Notes under the pieces: generated by a model | The model's database searches: none | Seen by the model: the letters and a program-made list of their open reading frames with translations, nothing else | Told to the model about the DNA's origin: nothing | Assembly: GCF_019429525.1 (NCBI RefSeq) | Contig: NZ_JAHXZL010000001.1 | Coordinates: 124,001-188,000 of the forward strand | Length of the DNA: 64,000 bases | Direction of reading: 5' to 3' | From: Sphingomonas folli | GTDB lineage: Bacteria; Pseudomonadota; Alphaproteobacteria; Sphingomonadales; Sphingomonadaceae | Shown: positions 56,145-64,000 of the stretch, piece by piece | Layout of the letters: each line of letters begins with the position of its first letter | Position numbering within the stretch: position 1 is the stretch's first letter | Position numbers and translations under genes: made by a program

Positions 56145-59015
56145 ATGCGCCAGCGCACCTATGCCTCGCTCCTTCTCCTGACGACCACGTTGGTGGCCCC
56201 CGCGGCGCTGGCGCAGGTCGCGCCGCAGACGGGCACGCCCACCACCTCGTCCCCCGCCGGCCCGCCGCCGACGAGCACCACCACCAACCCCGACGCCGCG
56301 CCGGCGGCGCAGGACCAGGCCACCACCACCGCGACGCCCGGCACCGAGCAGGGCACGACGCAGGGCACCGACCCCGCGGCCGACGAGCCCCAGGCCGAGG
56401 TCTCCGCGCCCGGGCTCGACGCCAGCGGCGGCGGCGACATCGTCGTCGTCGGGCGCAACATCCCCAACACGATCCGCGCTACCGCGCAGGTGGTCAGCGT
56501 GCTCTCCAGCGCCGACATCGCGCGCACGGGCGAGGGTGACATCGCCGGCGCGCTCACCCGCGTCACCGGCCTGTCCGTGGTCGGCAACGGCTATGTCTTC
56601 GTGCGCGGTCTCGGCGACCGCTATTCCTCGGCGCTGCTCAATGGCTCGCCGCTGCCGAGCCCCGAGCCGCTGCGCCGCACCGTGCCGCTCGACATCTTCC
56701 CCACCACGGTGGTCGGCTCGGCGCTGGTGCAGAAGACCTATTCCGCCAACTATCCGGGCGAGTTCGGTGGCGGCGTCATCAACCTGACGACGAAAGCCAT
56801 CCCCGACGAGAATTTCTTCACGGTCGGCGCCTCGGGCGGGATCGACACCGAGTCGACGGGCAAGCTCGGTTACACCTATTTCGGCTCCAAGACCGACTGG
56901 CTCGGCTATGACGGCGGGGAGCGCAACGTTCCCGACTTCATCAAGCAGGCGCCCACGGGCAGCGGTGTCATCCCGAGCGCGCAGGTGCTGCAGCTCTCCA
57001 ACGCGCGCACCACCCTGCTCCAGCGCAACACCGACACCCCGGCCAATTACTCGGGCAGCATGGACCTCGGCGTCACCGGCGACATCGGCTCGACCCGCGT
57101 CGGCCTGATCGGCAGCCTGGGCGTGTCGAACACCTGGCGGACCCGCGACGCGACGCAGCAGGACACGGTCAGCGTCGACGGCACGCTGCGCAACGACTTT
57201 CAGACGGTGATCACCGACAATCGCGCGGTGGTGAACGGCCTGCTCGGCTTCGGCGCCGAGTTCGGCGAGAACAAGGTGCGCTGGACCAACGTCTATATCC
57301 ACGACACGCTCAAGCAGGGCCGTGCCTCGGGCGCGACCGTGTACAACAACTCGAGCGGCAACCCGCTCTTCCAGCAGAACACCAACTGGTTCGAGCGCAA
57401 GCTGATCGAGACGCAGCTGGTCGGCGAGTTCAAGCCGATCACCGACCTGTCGATCGACGTGCGCGGCGCCTATGCCAACACGCAGCGCAACTCGCCCTAT
57501 GAGCGCCAGTTCATCTATCTCTGCAACACGACGCTGACCAACCAGACCGGCGACGTGCCGATCAGCGACCGCGGGCTCAACTGCCCGGGCGCGTGGCAGG
57601 CCACCAACGCGTTCGACCGTTTCGCCACGGTGGTGTTCAGCGAGCTCAACGAGGATCTCTACTCGGGCCAGGCCGACGTCGCGTACAAGATCCCGGGCGA
57701 ACGCCCGATGACCGTGTCGGGCGGCTATTACTTCTCGGAGAACGACCGCACCTCGACCCGCCTGCCGTTCGTCTACCAGACCGTGTCGGGTGGCGCGATC
57801 CCGTTCCCGTGCAACCTGCTGCGCCCCGACTATCTGCTCTCGCCCGACGTGGTGAACGGCTGCCCGACGCCGGTCTCCGGCGATCCTGCCAACACCGCGG
57901 TGCAGCTTCGCTTCGACGCGGGCCAGAACGGCTCGTACGAGTATGACGCGCTGCTGCGCGTCCACGCCGGCTACGCCCAGGTCGAGGCGGAGGCGCTCGA
58001 CGGCCTGCGCGCGATCATCGGTGTCCGCTACGAGACCGCGACCCAGCGCGTCACTCCGATCAACGCCACCTCTACCCGGCTCAAGAACGACTATTTCCTG
58101 CCGGCGGCGACGATCACCTGGAACTTCGCCAACAACCAGCAGCTGCGTTTCGCCGCCTCCAAGACGATCGCGCGGCCGCAGTTCCGCGAGCTGGCGCCGC
58201 AGGCCTTCCGCGACTTCGAATCCGACCGCCTGTTCTTCGGCAACCCGCGGCTGAAGGACTCGGAGCTCTACAACCTCGAGGCGCGCTACGAGTGGTTCTT
58301 CGCGCGTGACCAGCGCATCACGCTGGCGGGCTTCTACAAGCGGATCGACAACCCGATCGAGCAGGTCGGCTTCTTCCCGACCCCCGACGCGCGGCTCCAG
58401 ACCGGCTTCACCAACCTGCCGAGCGCCAAGCTGTACGGCGCCGAGGTCGAGGCGCAGAAATACGTGCCGCTCGACTTCATCTCGGTGGGCATGGCGGGCA
58501 AGCGCGCGGTGCTGATCGCCAATTATACGTGGACCCACTCCGCGATCACCGCCGATCAGAGCTGCGTCCCGGGCGTGCTTGAGGGCACGACGCTCGGCGG
58601 CTGCCAGGCGAACTTCGCGCCGGCGCAGTCGCTTTTCCGCGACGGCGCGCCGCTGACCGGCCAGTCGGACCATCTCGTCAACCTGCAGCTCGGCTACGAG
58701 GACACCGACAACGGCACGCAGGCGACGCTGCTGTTCAATTATGCCAGCGAGCGCGTCACCAACCGCGGCCCGTCGCTGCTCGACGGCTCGGGCTTCCAGC
58801 CCGACATCATCGAGAAGCCCGGCATCCGGCTCGACTTCGTGATGCGACAGCAGGTCCAGTTCGTCGGGCAGAAGGTCGAGATCAAGGCGGAGGCGCGTAA
58901 TCTCACGGGCACGCGCTATCAGGAGTTCCAGACCTTCGACGGCGGCAATCGCGTCGACATCAACCGCTACCGGCTGGGTCGGCTGTTCACGCTCGGCGCG
59001 AGCGTGAGCTTCTGA
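56145..59015 (+). CDS. TonB-dependent receptor next to the ElpS-like gene
   Basis: This 956-residue outer-membrane protein has a signal peptide ending ALAQ, a Thr/Pro/Ala-rich linker of about 70 residues, a TonB-box-like DIVVVGRNI, a plug with VFVRGLGDRYSSALLNGSPLPSPEP and YPGEFGGGVINLTTKA, and a barrel ending GRLFTLGASVSF. It follows the lipoprotein gene by 96 bp on the same strand. If the PHO-box-like array is real, it may belong to the phosphate-starvation response and bring in a phosphate-bearing compound, an inference from context. Confidence 0.88.
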   Translation: MRQRTYASLLLLTTTLVAPAALAQVAPQTGTPTTSSPAGPPPTSTTTNPDAAPAAQDQATTTATPGTEQGTTQGTDPAADEPQAEVSAPGLDASGGGDIVVVGRNIPNTIRATAQVVSVLSSADIARTGEGDIAGALTRVTGLSVVGNGYVFVRGLGDRYSSALLNGSPLPSPEPLRRTVPLDIFPTTVVGSALVQKTYSANYPGEFGGGVINLTTKAIPDENFFTVGASGGIDTESTGKLGYTYFGSKTDWLGYDGGERNVPDFIKQAPTGSGVIPSAQVLQLSNARTTLLQRNTDTPANYSGSMDLGVTGDIGSTRVGLIGSLGVSNTWRTRDATQQDTVSVDGTLRNDFQTVITDNRAVVNGLLGFGAEFGENKVRWTNVYIHDTLKQGRASGATVYNNSSGNPLFQQNTNWFERKLIETQLVGEFKPITDLSIDVRGAYANTQRNSPYERQFIYLCNTTLTNQTGDVPISDRGLNCPGAWQATNAFDRFATVVFSELNEDLYSGQADVAYKIPGERPMTVSGGYYFSENDRTSTRLPFVYQTVSGGAIPFPCNLLRPDYLLSPDVVNGCPTPVSGDPANTAVQLRFDAGQNGSYEYDALLRVHAGYAQVEAEALDGLRAIIGVRYETATQRVTPINATSTRLKNDYFLPAATITWNFANNQQLRFAASKTIARPQFRELAPQAFRDFESDRLFFGNPRLKDSELYNLEARYEWFFARDQRITLAGFYKRIDNPIEQVGFFPTPDARLQTGFTNLPSAKLYGAEVEAQKYVPLDFISVGMAGKRAVLIANYTWTHSAITADQSCVPGVLEGTTLGGCQANFAPAQSLFRDGAPLTGQSDHLVNLQLGYEDTDNGTQATLLFNYASERVTNRGPSLLDGSGFQPDIIEKPGIRLDFVMRQQVQFVGQKVEIKAEARNLTGTRYQEFQTFDGGNRVDINRYRLGRLFTLGASVSF

Positions 59016-59024
59016 TCCGGGCGC

Positions 59025-59052
59025 GCGACCGGCGGTGGGTGCCGCCGGTCGC
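59025..59052. terminator. Bidirectional terminator between TonB receptor and oxygenase
   Basis: GCGACCGGCGG (59025-59035) pairs perfectly with CCGCCGGTCGC (59042-59052) around TGGGTG. The hairpin lies between convergent stops at 59015 and 59056. Confidence 0.75.
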
Positions 59053-59055
59053 CGC

Positions 59056-59682
59056 TCAGCCCCAGGGGTGCTCGCGAAACCACTTGGTGATGACGTATTT
59101 CACACCGGCGCGCACCTTCATGCCGTGGTGAAGCGTGGCGGGATTGGGCGTGTCGTCGGCGCGGCGATTGTTCCAGCAGACGAGTTTGCCCGGCTCGGGC
59201 TGGATCGTCTTGTCGATCGCCTTGAACCGCGTCGCCCCGCCCGCCTCGGGCTCGTTGAGATAGACCATCATCGTCCAGGTGCGATTGCCCGCGACGCTGC
59301 AATAGCGCGCGAAGTCCGCCCCGGTCGGCTCGAAATAGTCGGTGTGCGCCTTGAACTCCTGGCCGACCGCGTAGCGCTGGCCCTGGAGCGGCTCGCCGTG
59401 GCGCGGGTCCAGCCCGGCGAATTCGGCGAGGCGTCGGTTGATCGCGGCGACCAGCGGGTCGTCGCCGCGCAGGTCGCATGTCTCGCTGGTGCGGAAGGCG
59501 GTGTCACCGTTCGGGTCGGCGATGGTCGAGGGCCGCCGATCCACGTCGATCAGCCCGATCAGCGCGGCGCACTCCGCCGCGTCGAGGAAATCGCGGCGGA
59601 TGAACAGGGTCAGCTTGGGGGAGGGGACGCGCTGGATCAGCGGCTGCGCACTCAGTCGCGCGATGATGGGGTCGGTCGCCAT
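59056..59682 (-). CDS. 2-oxoglutarate/Fe(II)-dependent oxygenase, prolyl 4-hydroxylase-like
   Basis: The 208-residue protein has the facial-triad motif HTDYFEP (His and Asp ligands), WTMMVYLNEPEAGGATRF, the distal His in LHHGMKV and the oxoglutarate-binding Lys/Arg region VKYVITKWFRE. The family hydroxylates protein prolines or small molecules. ATG 59682 (MATDPII) is preferred; ATG 59709 adds nine residues. It is convergent with the TonB receptor and divergent from gspC. Its substrate is unknown. Confidence 0.88.
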   Translation of the reverse strand: MATDPIIARLSAQPLIQRVPSPKLTLFIRRDFLDAAECAALIGLIDVDRRPSTIADPNGDTAFRTSETCDLRGDDPLVAAINRRLAEFAGLDPRHGEPLQGQRYAVGQEFKAHTDYFEPTGADFARYCSVAGNRTWTMMVYLNEPEAGGATRFKAIDKTIQPEPGKLVCWNNRRADDTPNPATLHHGMKVRAGVKYVITKWFREHPWG

Positions 59683-59796
59683 GGCCCCGCTATATTCTAC
59701 CCGAAGCAAGTCGAACCAGCCTCAGAAATATTACACAAGCCGCCGACGCCGATGTAACAGGGCGATCGTGGTGGCGCAGGGAGTTCAGCCGAGCGC

Positions 59797-60645
59797 ATGC
59801 GTTTGAAATTCGACGCCCGGGCGCGGGCGATCCTGCGGCGGTTGCCGGTGGTGAACGCTTACTCGGCCGTCGAGCTGCTGCTGCTCGCCGGGCTCGCCGT
59901 GCAATGCGCGCGGCTGATGTGGGTGATCGTGACCCCCGTATCGCCGCTCGGCGCCTGGGTGCCGGCCGGCCCGACGATCCCGGTCGATCCCGCCGGTGTG
60001 CTCACCAGCGTCGATCCCTTCTACCGGGTCAGCGGCGCACAGGCGCAGGGTCCCGCGGTGGTCACCTCGCTTCAGCTCACGCTGTTCGGCACGCGGATGG
60101 ACGACGCGCAGGCGCGCGGCGCCGCGATCCTGGCCGGGCCGGACGGTCTGCAGCGCAGCGTCAGCGTCGGCGAGGAGGTCGTGCCCGGCGTGATCTTGCG
60201 CGGGGTCGCCTTCGACCATGTCACGCTCGAGCGCGGCGGCGCGCGTGAGGACCTGTTCCTCGACCAGTCGACCAGACCGAGCGCCGAGGTGCCGCCGCCC
60301 GGCGCGGTCCCCGCGGCGATGCCTGGGCCGGACCCGCGCGTGCCGCGCGACTCCGACGCGGGCGGCGGCGCGATGTCGCCGGATCGGCTGCGCACCGACA
60401 TCACCGCCATCCCGCAGATCGAGGGCGGGCGCGTCGTCGGGCTGACGGTCCGCGGGCAGGGCGGCAACGCCTTCCGCGCGTCCGGCCTGCGCGACGGCGA
60501 CGTCGTCACCCAGGTCGCGGGCCGGCCGGTCTCCGGCCCCGCCGACCTCGATCAGTTCACCCGGGAGCGCGCCCCCGGCGGCGCGGTCCCCGTCACCGTC
60601 CAGCGCAACGGCCAGACGGTCGCGCTCTCCATCCCGGTAAAGTGA
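59797..60645 (+). CDS. gspC: Type II secretion system protein C with PDZ domain
   Basis: GspC links the inner-membrane platform to the GspD secretin and helps select substrates. The 282-residue protein has one membrane helix (VELLLLAGLAVQCARLMWVIV), a homology region (VVTSLQLTLFGTRMDD... GVILRGVAFDHVTLERGG), a Pro-rich linker, and a C-terminal PDZ domain (GLTVRGQGGNAFRASGLRDGDVVTQVAGRPV, in part). The stop TGA overlaps the gspD ATG by one base, and the three gsp genes here form one operon. Confidence 0.9.
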   Translation: MRLKFDARARAILRRLPVVNAYSAVELLLLAGLAVQCARLMWVIVTPVSPLGAWVPAGPTIPVDPAGVLTSVDPFYRVSGAQAQGPAVVTSLQLTLFGTRMDDAQARGAAILAGPDGLQRSVSVGEEVVPGVILRGVAFDHVTLERGGAREDLFLDQSTRPSAEVPPPGAVPAAMPGPDPRVPRDSDAGGGAMSPDRLRTDITAIPQIEGGRVVGLTVRGQGGNAFRASGLRDGDVVTQVAGRPVSGPADLDQFTRERAPGGAVPVTVQRNGQTVALSIPVK

Positions 60646-62854
60646 TGACGCCCCGCCACGTCCTTCTCGCTCCCCTCGCCGTGGCCGCCGCGGCGCAGCC
60701 CACGCTCGCGCAGACCACGCTCAACGTGCGCGACGCCGATATCCGCGCCTTCATCGCCGACGCCGCCAAGGTGACGGGGCGCACCTTCATCATCGACAAC
60801 CGCGTCCAGGGTAAGGTGACGGTGGTCACCGACCGGCCGCTGTCGCGCTCTGAATATCTCGAGGTGTTCCTCTCGACGCTGCGCGCCAACGGGCTGGTCG
60901 CGGTGCCGAGCGCCAACGGTGCCTTCCGCGTCCAGCCGATCGACAATGCGGCGAGCCAGCCGGGACGGATCGGGCTCGCGGGCGCGCCGCGCAACCAGCT
61001 CGTCACCGAGATCATCCGGCTGCGCTCGGTCGACGCGGCGCAGGCGGTCGACACGGTGCGCCCGCTGGTCAGTGCGCAGGGCTCGGTGACCGCCAACCGC
61101 GGCGGCAACAGCCTGGTGGTGGTGGACTTCGCCGACAACGTGCGGCGCGTGCGCGAAGTGGTGCGGCGGATCGACTCGGACACGTCGGCGACGCGGATCA
61201 TCCCGCTCAAGAACGCGCGCGCGAGCGAGGTGGCGACCGCGCTCCAGGGGCTGCTCGGCGGCGGTGGCGCGGGCGGCGCCGCGGCCGCGGCAGGTGGTGC
61301 CTCGGCGGTGGCGATCGAGAGCTCGAACGCGGTGGCGCTGCGCGGCGACCCGCAGACCGTCGCGCGGCTGGCGGCGCTGGCGCGCGAGCTCGACCAGAGC
61401 GCGCGCAACGCCACCGAGATCCGCGTCGTCTTCCTCGAGAACGCCGACGCCAACCAGCTGCTGCCCGTGCTCCAGCAACTCGTCGGCCAGGCGCCCGACG
61501 CGATCGAGGAGCAGGCGCTCACCCGCTCGGGGCTGAGCAGCTCGAGCACCGGCTCGACCGGCGTCGGCGCGACGCCGCAGCCGGCGACACGCTCGCGGCC
61601 GACGCAGACGACGACGCAGCAGTCGGGCAGTCAGCCGCAGCAGGCCGCGATCACCGGCCAGGGGAATCGCACCGCCGCGGTGGTGACCCGCTACGCCGGT
61701 GCCAACGCGATCGTCATCGCCGCGCCCGCCGACATCCAGCGCCAGCTGTCCGACGTGGTGAAGCAGCTCGACCAGCGCCGCCAACAGGTGCTCGTCGAGG
61801 CGATCGTCGCCGAGGTGTCGGACTCGACCGTCAACCAGCTTGGCGCGCAGTTCATCCTCGGCAATCTCGACGGGGGCGCCTTCGCCGCCTCGACCTTCAG
61901 CAACTCGGCGCCCAACATCCTCCAGATCGCGGGCGCGATCGGCGCGCGCGAGCTGGCGAGCTCGACCACCACCACGATCGCCAACGGCGTCACCACCACG
62001 GTGACCAACAACACGCCGTCCGACACGCTGACCCAGTCGGCGATCCAGTCGATCATCGGCTCGTCGGGCGGGTTCGGCGGCTTCGGCGGCCAGATCGGCA
62101 GCACCATCTTCGGCGCGATCATCAACGCGGTGAAGCGGGACAATACGTCCAACCTGCTCCAGGTGCCGCAGATCATGACGATCGACAACCAGGAGGCGCA
62201 CACGCTCGTCGGCCAGGAGATCCCGATCACCACCGGCGAGGCGCTGTCGAACAATTTCGACAACGCCTTCCGCACCACGCAGCGGCAGAACGTCGGCATC
62301 GGGCTGGACGTGCGGCCGCAGGTGAACTCCTCGGGCACGATCAAGATGAACCTCCACCTCGAGGTCAGCTCGATCGCGGGGCCGGTGTCGAGCAACAACT
62401 CCGACCTGATCCTCAACAAGCGCGAGGTCGAGACGGTGCTGACCGTCGACGACGGCGCGATCGGCGTGATCGGCGGGCTGCTCTCCGACGAGGAGCGCCG
62501 CACGATCGAGAAGATCCCGCTGCTCGGCGACATCCCGGTGCTCGGCAACCTCTTCAAGTCGCGCGCCAAGACCCGGTCGAAGACGAACCTGATGATCTTC
62601 ATCCGCCCGACCGTGATCCGCAGTGCCGCCGACAACCGCCGCGTCACCGAGCAGCGCTACGGCTATCTCCGCCTGCAGCAGGCGGCGCAGGAGCCGCTGT
62701 CCGAGCCCTCGATCGACACGCTGGTGCGCGACTATATGGGCGCGACGCCGCCGCTGCCGCCGCCGGGGCAGCCGGGCAGCATCGAGGACCCGCGCGTCGC
62801 GGTGCCGGTCTATCGCAACTCCACCACCGTCATCCCCGGAGGAGGCAGGCGCAA

Positions 62855-62858
<4 letters not shown>
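60645..62858 (+). CDS. gspD: Type II secretion system secretin GspD
   Basis: GspD forms the outer-membrane channel for folded exoproteins. The 737-residue protein has a signal peptide (ending TLAQ), N0-N3 domains (LNVRDADIRAFIADAAKVTGRTFIIDNRVQGKVTVV at the N-terminus, given in part; RIIPLKNARASEVATALQGLL), a low-complexity insert, and the secretin core with VEAIVAEVSD, VPQIMTIDNQEA and EEKIPLLGDIPVLGNLF-like IEKIPLLGDIPVLGNLF. I chose ATG 60645; a GTG sits 3 bp upstream. Confidence 0.96.

Positions 62859-64000
<1,142 letters not shown>

Noticed and set aside
54330..58673. A very long open frame on the minus strand (over 1400 codons) opposite the lipoprotein and TonB receptor
   Set aside because: It is antisense to two clear genes; its Arg/Ala/Gly-rich composition and lack of domains are typical of GC-rich shadow frames.

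Overview
The window is a GC-rich alphaproteobacterial chromosome segment, most probably from Sphingomonas or a close sphingomonad. The signs are three large TonB-dependent receptors, a DivL-type tyrosine pseudo-kinase, AddAB in place of RecBCD, the GatCAB transamidosome, a trigger factor with a long Ala/Lys/Glu tail, an EIIA-HPr-EI fusion PTS and a dense layout with many 4-bp ATGA/GTGA overlaps. No rRNA, IS element, prophage or CRISPR array was seen. This assignment rests on gene content only.

Layout. 1-2.9 kb: peroxiredoxin, YqgE, and ahcY behind a perfect 20-bp palindrome. 3-6 kb: a TonB receptor. 6.2-17.1 kb: a tightly packed run divL-tsaE-amgK-murU-addB-addA (cell-cycle signalling, tRNA t6A, muramic acid recycling, break repair). 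17.2-17.9 kb: thioredoxin and a lone VapD-like RNase. 18.0-29.5 kb: an amino-sugar locus. A Tat-exported glycosylasparaginase, CutC, a deaminase (NagB-II type), NagA, an EIIA-HPr-EI fusion and NagE on the minus strand face a plus-strand TonB receptor. Together they look like a pathway from outer-membrane uptake of GlcNAc-Asn or related glycans to fructose-6-phosphate. 29.6-34.8 kb: DUF6165 and a GT9-like protein, a pseudo-dihydroorotase with pyrB, ruvX, and a DUF3089 hydrolase.

35-39 kb: gatC-gatA, a VapBC-type toxin-antitoxin pair inserted before gatB, then gatB. 39-41.6 kb: an exported trio around an M48 metalloprotease. 41.8-53.9 kb: two tiny genes, tRNA-Leu, and a protein quality-control stretch (tig, clpP, clpX, lon) interleaved with a GT2 glycosyltransferase, a ChaA-type antiporter and an M1 peptidase, then a HU gene. 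lon and clpP have heat-shock-sigma-like promoter matches. 54-64 kb: tRNA-Val, then a 66-bp array of six 11-bp-phased PHO-box-like units in front of an ElpS-like surface lipoprotein, a TonB receptor, a 2OG-Fe(II) oxygenase, and the start of a type II secretion operon (gspC, gspD, gspE cut by the window end). This last block resembles the phosphate-starvation elpS/T2SS locus described in Caulobacter.

The most notable points are the phased PHO-box array, the glycosylasparagine locus, the toxin-antitoxin pair embedded in gatCAB, a pseudo-dihydroorotase lacking its metal-binding segment, and a NagE with a degenerate second IIB domain. Nothing here is convincingly a wholly undescribed system. All functional names come from reading motifs and remembered family knowledge, without database searches.
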